Source: Chloroflexota bacterium
GTDB taxonomy: Bacteria; Chloroflexota; Anaerolineae; Anaerolineales; Villigracilaceae
Length of the DNA stretch: 38,549 nt
Direction: 5' to 3'
Assembly (NCBI GenBank): GCA_016235425.1
Contig: JACRLC010000072.1
Span: 1 to 38,549 of the forward strand
Part shown: one piece after another, positions 15,839-23,784 of the stretch
Layout of the letters: each line of letters opens with the position of its first letter
How positions within the stretch are numbered: position 1 is the stretch's first letter
Notes under the pieces: generated by a model
What the model was told of the DNA's origin: nothing
Databases searched by the model: none
The model's input: the letters and a program-made list of their open reading frames with translations, nothing else
Translations under genes and position numbers: made by a program

Positions 15839-16302
15839 GTATGGTCTCCTGCTTCGATGTTAATGTTCTCAGCAAGTATTTTTTCGACTGTATTTGCGAG
15901 ATCCATTGGAAGGATTGGTCCTTTTCTCAAAATCTCTCTAATCCCGCTTTGGGTTAAATCTATGTTGCGACGATTGGCTTCGTCCCTTATCATTTGCAAT
16001 GACATAACACTTAGGATAATTATTGGAGTCTTGGGCTTGGAATCCATTAAGATTTCCAGAGCGTCAAACCCACCAAATTGATGTGTATGTTCTGTTGCTG
16101 AGGAAAGGGAGTCCATTATGATGTCAAGAATAATAAGATCGTATTCTTTGTTGGGCTTTATGGCATTTTCAATTTGCTCACCTATAGATACTATTTCTAT
16201 GTGATGACCATTTTTTTCTATAAAATAGATGAGCCCGTCAAATCCTAATCTGTTTTTTGTTCCACCGCCTGCTTTATCATCAATCCAAAGTATATTAGCC
16301 AT
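15835..16302 (-). CDS. Stand-alone receiver domain protein
   Basis: A 155-residue single-domain response regulator. The acidic pair Asp8/Asp9 (ILWIDDK), phospho-acceptor Asp60 (LIILDIIMD), the Thr/Ser-position strand TPIIILSV and Lys in LRKGPILP are all present. There is a longer than usual loop after the phospho-site (SLSSATEHTHQFGGFDALE). It has no DNA-binding domain, so output must be by protein contact, probably with a neighbour. It overlaps the kinase gene by 8 bp and the membrane-protein gene by 4 bp. Confidence 0.85.
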   Translation of the reverse strand: MANILWIDDKAGGGTKNRLGFDGLIYFIEKNGHHIEIVSIGEQIENAIKPNKEYDLIILDIIMDSLSSATEHTHQFGGFDALEILMDSKPKTPIIILSVMSLQMIRDEANRRNIDLTQSGIREILRKGPILPMDLANTVEKILAENINIEAGDHT

Positions 16303-18145
16303 TTTTGCTCTCCTTGGAATTCATAATAGGTAAGTGAATGTAAACAGAAGTGGAGTACGGTCCGTCGATATCAGAACCTTTTGGCATAGATGTTATCGTT
16401 AGGTATCCACCTGCGCCCTCAAGAAATTTTTTAGCACTCCAAAGCCCTCGGCCAGTACCTGCTTTTCCTTCCTTTATTGCTAATTTCCCGCGATAATACT
16501 TTTCCGTAACTAAGTTGAACTCATTGCTTAGTATACCTATACCGTAATTTTGAAACTCAATTATAGCCATGCCCATTTTTACTCGTCCTATAATGCTGAC
16601 GTATCTACCATATTTCGATTGGCTACCTTGATGTTGCATACGACCCCAGAACGAGTATTTTATTGCATTTCCAATTAAATGCCCTATAGCCGATTTTAGC
16701 TCTGCCTCGTCGCATGATACTTTTATCTCTCTAAGAGAGTCGTATAAACATCTGATCTCAATGCCCTGGCTTTCGGCCCTCTTTCTCCATGTATCCACTA
16801 AAGTATTCATCATAGGAAAGATTCTAATTGCACCTTCTTTTATCCTGGTCGATATACCATCAATCCCAGCGTCTAAGTGACTCCACATTATTTTATTAAG
16901 ATTTAGCGCTTCATCAAGAAAATTGGTCACTCGTAACAATGTGTCAGATAAATACTTTTCTATATCGACCGATTTGTACAAATAACTTAATGCGTTGGTT
17001 GTCTCATACTTTAATACTTCTGCGTCAGCAACCAATGCCTGAAGTGGTTCAACGACATCATGCGATACTTGTGTAAAGAGCGCGTCAAAATCCCTTGATC
17101 TTCTTTCGGCGGCGCTCCTGTGTGCCATAATGTTCTCATAGCCGATGCTGGCAATTCCTGTTATATACCTTATATCATCGTTGTCGAAGTAACTTTCCAA
17201 CTCGTGTTCAACCGAGATAAAGGCAAAAGGGATCTTATTTGACGAATCACTAATTCTCGCAGCAATTACTGATCCTTGGCTTTTCCCATCTTCCCTCATG
17301 GAATGATACTTAAATCTTCTATCATTGGGTATTGAATAAGAAAGCAGTGTTTCTTCTTTTTTGTATAAGTATCCAAATATTCCTTTATTTATAGGGATAT
17401 TGTGTGTAAATATATTTCTTTTGGCTTCGTTGGCTCGGCGTCCTGCAACTGTAATAACTTCAAAATGAGTTTTTTCATCTGCAACCTTGCCAATGTAAAT
17501 AGATGTGTCATTTCCCCACAACTTAATGCATGCATCGGCAATACGGTCATAGCATTCATGTTCATTTGTGGCGGATAAAATAACTGCAGCGTCTGACCAT
17601 AAACTGACAAGATATCTATCTGCAATTATGTTGCGACAAGCTTGATAGACAAGAGGAATATATTCTGAGAAAGTTTGGATGTAGCTTTTTACTTGAACCG
17701 CCCTGTTTTCTTGTTCTGGTTCTGTATTCCAAGATAGTGTGACATACCCTAAGTCAATGTCTTTAATTTTGAGGGGAATCCAAAATCCGCAAACTAGAGA
17801 GTTGAGATATTTATATTCAGGAGAGTTAATTTCGAATTTGTTTTTTAATGCTTCACAATCCTTGCTTTTTGTATAATCAACGAATTGATAGGAGAGATTG
17901 TGGTTCTCTTTTTTATCTATTAATTGAAATCGACGTTGCCAACCTATTGTTTTATAAGGACCGATACTCTCTGCTAATTTATAAAATTTACCTGATCTAG
18001 ACCTTACACGTATATGGGCATATGGAGCATTGCCAATGTTGCAAAGTTCTTGGAGAAAGTTCAAAACCCCTTTTTGCGGAAAAGAAATACATTCATTCAC
18101 CCAAGCTGGGAGTTCTTCAATTGAGGATGCCTTGGTTGTTTTCAT
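16295..18145 (-). CDS. Soluble GAF-type sensor histidine kinase
   Basis: A 616-residue cytoplasmic sensor kinase with no membrane segment. Two GAF-like sensor regions are inferred (about 25-160 and 180-335), then an atypical dimerisation box with His362 in VSHDVVEPLQAL, then a HATPase domain with N box HLIGNAIKYS (Asn493), G1 NYGIGI and G2 GTGRGLWSAKKFL. It should phosphorylate the receiver encoded directly downstream (8-bp overlap). Base composition is strikingly AT-rich compared with the 12-15 kb genes, which points to acquisition. The signal sensed is unknown. Confidence 0.85.
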   Translation of the reverse strand: MKTTKASSIEELPAWVNECISFPQKGVLNFLQELCNIGNAPYAHIRVRSRSGKFYKLAESIGPYKTIGWQRRFQLIDKKENHNLSYQFVDYTKSKDCEALKNKFEINSPEYKYLNSLVCGFWIPLKIKDIDLGYVTLSWNTEPEQENRAVQVKSYIQTFSEYIPLVYQACRNIIADRYLVSLWSDAAVILSATNEHECYDRIADACIKLWGNDTSIYIGKVADEKTHFEVITVAGRRANEAKRNIFTHNIPINKGIFGYLYKKEETLLSYSIPNDRRFKYHSMREDGKSQGSVIAARISDSSNKIPFAFISVEHELESYFDNDDIRYITGIASIGYENIMAHRSAAERRSRDFDALFTQVSHDVVEPLQALVADAEVLKYETTNALSYLYKSVDIEKYLSDTLLRVTNFLDEALNLNKIMWSHLDAGIDGISTRIKEGAIRIFPMMNTLVDTWRKRAESQGIEIRCLYDSLREIKVSCDEAELKSAIGHLIGNAIKYSFWGRMQHQGSQSKYGRYVSIIGRVKMGMAIIEFQNYGIGILSNEFNLVTEKYYRGKLAIKEGKAGTGRGLWSAKKFLEGAGGYLTITSMPKGSDIDGPYSTSVYIHLPIMNSKESKNG

Positions 18146-18155
18146 GAGGTTTCCA

Positions 18156-18282
18156 CTACTTAGTCATTCTCTCTGGATCAGTGGCGATTGTAAAGACGAG
18201 TGGTGCGATGATGAAGGTGAGCAAAAGCAATTCATATTCGTTGATGATGTCCCGGGAGACGAAGAATGTAAAGAGAAATAGG
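18156..18282 (-). pseudogene. C-terminal fragment of a membrane protein cut by the IS
   Basis: From the IS edge at 18283 an open frame runs 42 codons to a TAG at 18156 with LFLFTFFVSRDIINEYELLL and a second hydrophobic stretch, TFIIAPLVFTI. The N-terminal part is missing; no matching upstream part is recognised right of the IS. It ends 10 bp before the kinase start, so it may once have been the first gene of that operon. Confidence 0.4.
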
Positions 18283-19754
18283 TCCGAACCGACAGCACAT
18301 TCAAGGCATAAAAAAGTTCCGAAGTACCGCCAGATAAGTATTGGCAAAAAGTGTGTGAAAACCGCCAGATATGAGGGACCAATGTCGGTTAGTGTTTCAA
18401 GAAAGGATACGCCCAGCGTTTGAAGATGCGTCCTTTGACATAAACCGTCAAGTGCGCGCGTTGCGTATCCAAAACAACCTTAACATACTGACCTTTCAAT
18501 CGTTTGCCAACAATGAAAGTCTGACTGAGCAAATGGATTTTGCCCTGCCTGGTCACCTGACGAATAAAGATCACGCGACCAGCGGCAACCGGTAAAGCAT
18601 CAGTAGCTACTACGAACCGAGGCGGCAATTTCTGAAGTCGCTTGCGCCGCCGATATTGTTCGGGTGTCAAGCCGCCCAATCTGCGTTGAACGTGCTGCGA
18701 ATTGACGGTGTCCTGCAAGCGTTGCAATTCCCGTTTGAGGGCGCTGACGCGGGTAAAATGACGTTGGAATAAACGTGGTTGGAACCAGCCATTGAAGTTC
18801 TCCACGCTTCCGTTGTACTGAGGTCGAGCTGGTGGAATGAAGATCGGTTCGACCTCAAAACGCAAACACAGACGGATCATCCGCGAGAGATAACGTGCGG
18901 CGGGTCCCCAGCCGAGATATTCGCGGGTGTTGTCGAACTGCATTTGTTTCGGACGACCGAGTGTCTTCCAACACTCGCCCAAAAACTCCAAAACTGCCTC
19001 GATTTTGCGCGAATGTCCGAGTTTTAGGCAAGTTGCGCCATCAAAAACGTCCTTGCAGACGAAAATGTAGTAACGCTGCTTCTGCCCTTTCAGGTAGATC
19101 GGACCGACCAAATCGACCTGATGCAATTGATTGGAGTCTTGCGCTTGCGGTGTCGGATAGACGTGTGTAGGCAAGTAACGCGCCAAGCGGACTCTGGGCA
19201 AAGTTACGCCGTTTCTTTGTAGCACGCGCTCGATGGTTCTAAGGCATGGTACAGAACGAACATTCAAGGCTTTCAGTTCGGCTTGAATCGCGCTTGCGCC
19301 AATCAGAGCGTAACGTGTTTGTGGATGGTAGGTCGACTCAAGCCGTTTGCGAATCGACAGTATCGTCCGTTCCATCTCTGGTGAAATCAACGCTGTCCGT
19401 TGGCGCGCGCGAGTCAAATCATACAAACCCGCTGTACCCATGGCTTGATAGCGTCGCCACCAAATACGGAACCATTCACGTGACCGATCCAAGGTCTGGC
19501 AGATAACCTCGATGGATCGACCTGCCAAACGCATTTTGATCGCCTGGTGGCGATCTGAGAATTCATCTTTCATAGCAACCTCCGTAGAAAACGATTGACG
19601 GTTTTCACACGTGGCTACTGTAAATCAGAATTGCTCTGCTCTCTATGTGTCGTTTCGACTGACACAAATGCCAAGACTTATGTGGCGGTACTTTTCCGGC
19701 TTTTGCCAAGAGTTAGATGGCGGTCAAATGCCAACTATGTACTGTCGGTTCGGA
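18283..19754 (-). mobile_element. IS481-like insertion sequence
   Basis: A DDE transposase gene is bracketed by complex inverted ends. TCCGAACCGACAG at 18283-18295 faces CTGTCGGTTCGGA at 19742-19754. Further in, AAGTACCGCCA-AT-AAGT-TTGGCA is shared in inverted orientation, and GTGTGAAAACCGCCA (18353-18367) faces TGACGGTTTTCACAC (19596-19610). Repeated TGGCGGT words (18326, 18361, 19683 and 19718) look like transposase binding sites. I see no target-site duplication, so the exact outer edges are uncertain. Confidence 0.75.
18389..19573 (-). CDS. DDE transposase, IS481-like (rve integrase core)
   Basis: A 394-residue transposase. The N-terminal helix-turn-helix regions (about 5-60 and 65-130) bind the element ends; the rve core supplies Asp154 (HQVDLVG), Asp214 (MQFDN) and Glu258 (NGSVENFNGWF), a complete DDE triad. 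A C-terminal SH3-like segment (about 325-390) follows. It is full length and apparently intact, so the element may be active. The GC content is closer to the backbone than to the island round it, consistent with later insertion. Confidence 0.92.
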   Translation of the reverse strand: MKDEFSDRHQAIKMRLAGRSIEVICQTLDRSREWFRIWWRRYQAMGTAGLYDLTRARQRTALISPEMERTILSIRKRLESTYHPQTRYALIGASAIQAELKALNVRSVPCLRTIERVLQRNGVTLPRVRLARYLPTHVYPTPQAQDSNQLHQVDLVGPIYLKGQKQRYYIFVCKDVFDGATCLKLGHSRKIEAVLEFLGECWKTLGRPKQMQFDNTREYLGWGPAARYLSRMIRLCLRFEVEPIFIPPARPQYNGSVENFNGWFQPRLFQRHFTRVSALKRELQRLQDTVNSQHVQRRLGGLTPEQYRRRKRLQKLPPRFVVATDALPVAAGRVIFIRQVTRQGKIHLLSQTFIVGKRLKGQYVKVVLDTQRAHLTVYVKGRIFKRWAYPFLKH

Positions 19755-19802
19755 GTTATCTCAAAGTATACAGGATTTTCTTACCTAACACAACCAAAAT
19801 GG

Positions 19803-19821
19803 TGCTCCACAGAGATTCGAA
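19803..19821 (-). repeat. Decayed copy of tRNA-Glu 3' end (possible att remnant)
   Basis: TGCTCCACAGAGATTCGAA resembles TGCCCCCACGGGGATTCGAA of the adjacent tRNA-Glu (antisense reading), with about 16 of 19 positions shared when one gap is allowed. Such copies arise when elements integrate at tRNA 3' ends. Weak but well placed, between the IS and the tRNA. Confidence 0.35.
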
Positions 19822-19859
19822 TAATATCCCCTTAACGGGGACGCTGGTTTTATAAAACA

Positions 19860-19880
19860 AAAACCGCCTCAACGGCGGTT
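19860..19880 (-). terminator. Terminator of tRNA-Glu
   Basis: On the minus strand AAACCGCC and GGCGGTTT form an 8-bp stem with a 5-nt loop, followed by TTTTGTTTT. It lies 8 bp after the tRNA 3' end. Confidence 0.85.
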
Positions 19881-19887
19881 TCTGCTT

Positions 19888-19961
19888 GTGCCCCCACGGG
19901 GATTCGAACCCCGGTTTTAGCCTTGAAAGGGCTGCGTCCTAGGCCCCTAGACGATGGGGGC
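19888..19961 (-). tRNA. tRNA-Glu (UUC)
   Basis: 74 nt without an encoded CCA. The acceptor GCCCCCA pairs with TGGGGGC; the D arm is GTCTAGGGGCCTAGGAC and the T arm CGGGGTTCGAATCCCCG, both typical for tRNA-Glu. The anticodon arm reads CAGCC CTTTCAA GGGCT: with anticodon UUC placed in a normal seven-base loop, the 3' arm has one G too many, giving either an eight-base loop on a short stem or a six-base loop on a perfect AGCCC/GGGCT stem. It may be a sequencing indel in the G run or a real peculiarity. Confidence 0.88.
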
Positions 19962-19988
19962 GTCTTCGGGCTTTTTTCGAGCGGGCGG

Positions 19989-20017
19989 ATTGTATCATCC
20001 ACTTGCACGTCGGTCAA
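19989..20017 (-). promoter_or_regulatory. Promoter of tRNA-Glu
   Basis: On the minus strand, TTGACC (20012-20017) and TACAAT (19989-19994) with a 17-bp spacer. The start would be about 20 bp before the mature tRNA. It begins close to the stop codon of the gene ending at 20029. Confidence 0.85.
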
Positions 20018-20028
20018 GCATTTTTCGG

Positions 20029-20577
20029 CTAACTTTCCGGTTTAACGCGCTGGTTCAGCAGTGCGATCAAGTCAATCTGGCGGCGGTTGATCAGCATACC
20101 GGGGCTCTCCACGCGCAGGTTCGGGATCAGGATGGCCGTGAGGGTGGCGTTGAAGATCGGGATGAACTCGCGGCTTCCTTCCGACATCAGCGCAGGGAAA
20201 TCAAACCGCCCCGGCAATTCAAGGATGCCCTCGATCTCGAACATCTGGGTCGTCACACGCACCGGATATTCCGTAATGTTGGCATATCCCGCGCGGACCA
20301 GCGCATGCGGGCCGAGGTCCTCGCGCCGTCCCATGCACACCGCGTAGATGTGCTGCTTCATCATCCGCACCATCTCGAAATGATCCACCAGTTTCGTCGG
20401 CATGTGCAGGCGCGCCAGGCGGGCATCGTGTACTTCCATGGAGGAATGCGTCGAATCGTTCAACATTCCCATCGCGCCCGTACTCGTGATCATGATCTTG
20501 CCGACCACGCGGTAACCGGATGTCATGATATCGGCTGGCAAAAAGCGAAATGTTCGTGGTGATGTGTCCATCGCCAT
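20029..20577 (-). CDS. Conserved hypothetical protein
   Basis: A 182-residue soluble protein with no recognised family. The ATG at 20577 follows GGGGAGG by about 8 bases. The central region alternates beta-strand-like runs (VRVTTQMFEIEGILELPG) with charged helices. It is the third gene after lepB and the YgiT-type gene on the same strand, so a co-transcribed housekeeping protein is likely. No function is proposed. Confidence 0.7.
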   Translation of the reverse strand: MAMDTSPRTFRFLPADIMTSGYRVVGKIMITSTGAMGMLNDSTHSSMEVHDARLARLHMPTKLVDHFEMVRMMKQHIYAVCMGRREDLGPHALVRAGYANITEYPVRVTTQMFEIEGILELPGRFDFPALMSEGSREFIPIFNATLTAILIPNLRVESPGMLINRRQIDLIALLNQRVKPES

Positions 20578-20595
20578 GGTGGGATTCCTCCCCAG

Positions 20596-20892
20596 TTAAG
20601 AGTCTGTTGTGATGTGGGTCGAACCGGTTTGAGGCCGGGGAAAAGGCGGTTTGCGGCGGCGGTGTGTGGGCTTGCCGGCGTCCGGGCTGAGAAGCATCGT
20701 CAGCCATGAAATCGCCTTCTCATCATATTCGCGCTTCCCGCAAACATCGCACACCCATGCGGGAAAATGCGGCACGGTGATCAATTCGTCGCCCAGCCAC
20801 GTGAAATACGTGATCGAGCGCGGGTGCATGATCCCTGCCGGGCATTCATTGCATGGAATATATTGCGGAAGGGCATTCTCGTTACTGCTCAT
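20596..20892 (-). CDS. YgiT-type zinc finger protein
   Basis: A 98-residue protein with two CxxC knuckles, PCNEC (near 14-18) and VCDVCGKREYDE (near 47-58), the pattern of the YgiT-type (MqsA N-terminal) zinc finger. YgiT domains often sit in antitoxins, but no HTH and no toxin neighbour is present. The C-terminal tail is basic and Pro-rich. It starts 9 bp after lepB in the same operon. Confidence 0.82.
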   Translation of the reverse strand: MSSNENALPQYIPCNECPAGIMHPRSITYFTWLGDELITVPHFPAWVCDVCGKREYDEKAISWLTMLLSPDAGKPTHRRRKPPFPRPQTGSTHITTDS

Positions 20893-20901
20893 CTCGATCC
20901 C

Positions 20902-21492
20902 TTATGGCGCGGCGGCCTGAACGCTTGTATGCTCGATGACGGCCCACATTTGAGGCGGCCAATAAATAAGCACGGCCTTGCCTACCACGTTTTCGACCGG
21001 CAGGAGACCCCACGAATGCGAGTCAGACGAATCGTTGCGATTATCGCCCAGCACGAACAACTGTCCCTCCGGAACCTGCCAGTCGCCGGAATATCGGGGA
21101 GTTGCGGCGATGTACGGCTCATTCGTGGGGACCCCATTGACAATCACTTGTCCGTTCCGAATGCTCACAGAATCTCCCGGCAGTCCGATCACACGTTTGA
21201 TCAGCTCCTGTTCAGGATCCATCGGAAAATGAAACACGATAATATCGCCGCGCTGGTGTTCGCCGAAACGATACGCCAGCTTATTCACGAGCACAAATTC
21301 ACCGTCTTCCAATGTGGGACGCATACTGAAGCCGTCCACGCGCACGCGCGCCGAAACCGTATTGATTCCCAGAAACAGCAAAACAGCCAGTATAAGCGTT
21401 TCAAGAATATCGAATGCCAGGCGCTTCCAATTAACTTTATCTTCTGCGGGGGCCTGCGCTTGCGCCTGCCCTTCCGGTTGCAAATTTTCCAA
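20902..21492 (-). CDS. lepB: Signal peptidase I
   Basis: A 196-residue type I signal peptidase (S26) that cuts signal peptides from exported proteins on the outer face of the membrane. It has a single N-terminal membrane helix (about 28-45), nucleophile Ser56 in GFSMRPTL, general base Lys99 in LIKRVIGLPGD, and the later GDNRNDSSDSHSWG block. The best start is TTG at 21492, five bases after GGAGG; an upstream in-frame TTG at 21504 overlaps that ribosome site. A TATAAT lies at 21513-21518 with a poor -35. Confidence 0.94.
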   Translation of the reverse strand: MENLQPEGQAQAQAPAEDKVNWKRLAFDILETLILAVLLFLGINTVSARVRVDGFSMRPTLEDGEFVLVNKLAYRFGEHQRGDIIVFHFPMDPEQELIKRVIGLPGDSVSIRNGQVIVNGVPTNEPYIAATPRYSGDWQVPEGQLFVLGDNRNDSSDSHSWGLLPVENVVGKAVLIYWPPQMWAVIEHTSVQAAAP

Positions 21493-21546
21493 ACCAGCCT
21501 CCAAAGAAGGAAATTATACTTCGGTTTTTCCGATACCTGTCCGAAC

Positions 21547-22275
21547 TTAAGTCTTACCCCACGCGAAATACGTGGGAATGTGCAAAACGCGCTCGCCGCG
21601 CTGGCGGGCTTGTTCATCCACCAACTTCATCCTGCGGACCTCCTCCCCCGCGACCGATCCCGCCAAATCAGATTCGATCACGCCCCATTCCTGGTCCCAC
21701 TCCTCAGCTGAACGCATCATCCCCGGACCTTGAATTGGCCCCGTTTCAACCAGCTTGATTCCTGCCTGATGGAAGGTTTCACCTAACCGCGCCCCGAAAG
21801 AGGGATCTGCCCCCTGCCGCCGCAGAGATTCGGTTTGCCACTTCCCAACCTGCGTGAGTATATCCGGTTTATCCACGCGGGCGGAGTAATCCGGCTCGGC
21901 CAGCGCAAGGATGTTTCCATCGCGCCGCGTCACGCGTTTCATTTCGCGCATGGCTTGCAATGGACTGCGAACCCATAGCAACAAAAAATGGGAATAGACG
22001 ATATCGAAACATTCATCGGGATACGGCAGTTCAAGCGCATCGCCGCGCACAAGGGAAACTGCCGGGGCATGGATTCTGCATTCGTCGAGCGCGGCAGGAT
22101 CGAGGTCCAGGCCGTGAAGCGAGGCGGGGGTATTCAAATCAGCGAGGACCGCGCCCGTGCCGCAGCCCACTTCGAGCACACGCTGCGCGCGGTCGAGCCT
22201 TGTTTTATCAAAAAGATAGGCGCGTAAATCATGGGTCCATTTTGCCTGTTGCAGGTAGCGGTTGTGCCAGTTCAT
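21547..22275 (-). CDS. SAM-dependent methyltransferase (class I)
   Basis: A 242-residue class I methyltransferase. Motif I is VLEVGCGTGAVLADL (33-47), motif II ends in HGLDLDP, and a post-I acidic block GDALELPYPDECFDIVYSHF follows, as in the Methyltransf_11/25 group acting on small molecules. The substrate is unknown. Its ATG overlaps the stop of the upstream lipoprotein gene (TAATG, shared base 22275), so the two are coupled in translation. Confidence 0.88.
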   Translation of the reverse strand: MNWHNRYLQQAKWTHDLRAYLFDKTRLDRAQRVLEVGCGTGAVLADLNTPASLHGLDLDPAALDECRIHAPAVSLVRGDALELPYPDECFDIVYSHFLLLWVRSPLQAMREMKRVTRRDGNILALAEPDYSARVDKPDILTQVGKWQTESLRRQGADPSFGARLGETFHQAGIKLVETGPIQGPGMMRSAEEWDQEWGVIESDLAGSVAGEEVRRMKLVDEQARQRGERVLHIPTYFAWGKT

Positions 22276-23201
22276 TATCGGGGAAGGATTGTGGAGCAGT
22301 TTAGGCCAAAGGGCACCTGCAATTCCTCGTCGTTATACATGTCGAAATATAGGGTTTTGTAGGTGTTCCCAAAACGGATGGTGTATTTGTCGAGGATGAC
22401 GCCGTTCACTTCCACAGATTCATCCCAATAATAACCGACGATCTCACCGCGCGGGCCTAACAGTACGCTTAAGTACCCTTTTTCCATCTCGGAGCCGAAA
22501 TCTGCGCCGCCGCCCACCTTGATGGGCTTTTCCTGGGTGTAGCCATAATCCCTGTCTTTTGCGATGGGACATGAAACCGAGATTTCAGGTCTGAACAAAG
22601 AGAGGTTTTTGATGATGGCGGAATATGCGAGTTCTCCTTCACGATCCCATCTATTCTCACCGATTGCCTGGGCAACGATGGTCAGTAATTTGGAGTCTTC
22701 GGGAGCCAAAATGGTAAGGCGGCCTTTCACCGGCTGTTCATCCAATGTTCCAGTGTAATCTGCTGAAATCCCCTCCACGCCATCAATAGTGACATCCCGC
22801 CTTTCACCCTGGCTGAACTCGTGAATTCCAGCGGCGAAAGCTTCCATATATGACTTCATGATGGTGTTGATATGAACGCCTGGAGGCCGCGTGTCACCCT
22901 CCAATACCAATCTGACTTGTTCATCCGGGCTGGTGAGTATGGCTCTGTAACTACTTAAATCTCTTTCGTACCCGCGAATGGGAGCAAAATTGAATCCGCC
23001 TGCGGGGAAGGAGATTGGAGAAGTCTGCTCGGCAAGAAAGGCGGTGGGTGTCGGGCTGGCTGTGGGCGTTGGAGTCAACGTGCTGGTGGCTGTCAATGTG
23101 GGCGGAGGCGGGGTTGGGGTGGCGATCAACCCGCTTGCCTGGCAGGCGAGAATGACGAGGCTAAGAATTGTTGAAGCGATGGCAAATTTTTTTCTATGCA
23201 T
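22275..23201 (-). CDS. Lipoprotein with Thr/Pro linker, hypothetical
   Basis: A 308-residue lipoprotein: signal peptide with lipobox LAC at about 18-20, a Thr/Pro-rich linker (about 25-55), then a domain of about 130 residues beginning SPISFPAGGFNFAPIRGYERDL, and a Cys-containing C-terminal part. No named family is recognised. It follows AGGAGG at 23201. Together with the methyltransferase it forms a coupled pair downstream of the phosphatase gene. Confidence 0.75.
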   Translation of the reverse strand: MHRKKFAIASTILSLVILACQASGLIATPTPPPPTLTATSTLTPTPTASPTPTAFLAEQTSPISFPAGGFNFAPIRGYERDLSSYRAILTSPDEQVRLVLEGDTRPPGVHINTIMKSYMEAFAAGIHEFSQGERRDVTIDGVEGISADYTGTLDEQPVKGRLTILAPEDSKLLTIVAQAIGENRWDREGELAYSAIIKNLSLFRPEISVSCPIAKDRDYGYTQEKPIKVGGGADFGSEMEKGYLSVLLGPRGEIVGYYWDESVEVNGVILDKYTIRFGNTYKTLYFDMYNDEELQVPFGLNCSTILPR

Positions 23202-23250
23202 GATTTCCTCCTTTTGGATGGAAAAGATTATCAGGTGATGACTCCTGGAA

Positions 23251-23784
23251 TTACTTCTTTGGTTCCTGCCAGTTCAGGATGAAGTCAACCTGTGTATTCG
23301 TCTCGGGTGATCTTGGGTGGAAGATGCTTTTAGGCACATACCGCCACCACGCGGCCAACTGTTGAAGCGCATCCCTGCCGCTGTGTCCATGCCGTACAAG
23401 GTAACAGCCGACGGTGGTTCCCGTCCGCCCGACCCCGCCCCAACAGTGGAGATAGAGCCTGTGATTGGATTCCAGGGATGCGTCGATTTCATCCAGGATG
23501 GATTGCATCGTCTCACGTGTGGGGATGCCAAAATCGCCAATCGGAAAGCGCCGGTAACGTATCTCCTTTTCATAGGCTTGCGCCTGCTCCGTCAGTATGG
23601 GCAGGTAAGGCGGGAGTTCGTTTGGGTTGGTCAAATCAATGAAAGTGTCGAATCCGTTTTCGAGGAAGGCGTCCATCTGGCGGCGGGTGCGTTCCTCCGA
23701 ATTTGACATCGGATATTCTCCCGCGAGAAAGCGGCCTGGCAGGACCCAGTAGGATTCGGGCAGGGGACGTTTCATTTCATTCAT
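23251..23784 (-). CDS. Cys-based (dual-specificity/tyrosine) phosphatase
   Basis: A 177-residue cytoplasmic phosphatase with the CX5R active site HCWGGVGRTGT (Cys114, Arg120), and Asp84 in PIGDFGIPT as possible general acid, as in DSP/CDC14-like families. No signal peptide. The start ATG overlaps the stop of the metallopeptidase-like pseudogene by 4 bp (ATGA at 23781-23784), so it is in that operon. The substrate could be a phosphoprotein or a phosphorylated small molecule. Confidence 0.9.
   Translation of the reverse strand: MNEMKRPLPESYWVLPGRFLAGEYPMSNSEERTRRQMDAFLENGFDTFIDLTNPNELPPYLPILTEQAQAYEKEIRYRRFPIGDFGIPTRETMQSILDEIDASLESNHRLYLHCWGGVGRTGTTVGCYLVRHGHSGRDALQQLAAWWRYVPKSIFHPRSPETNTQVDFILNWQEPKK

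Noticed and set aside
19595-19855. Small open frames right of the transposase
   Set aside because: They lie in the inverted-repeat end of the IS and have no coding character.
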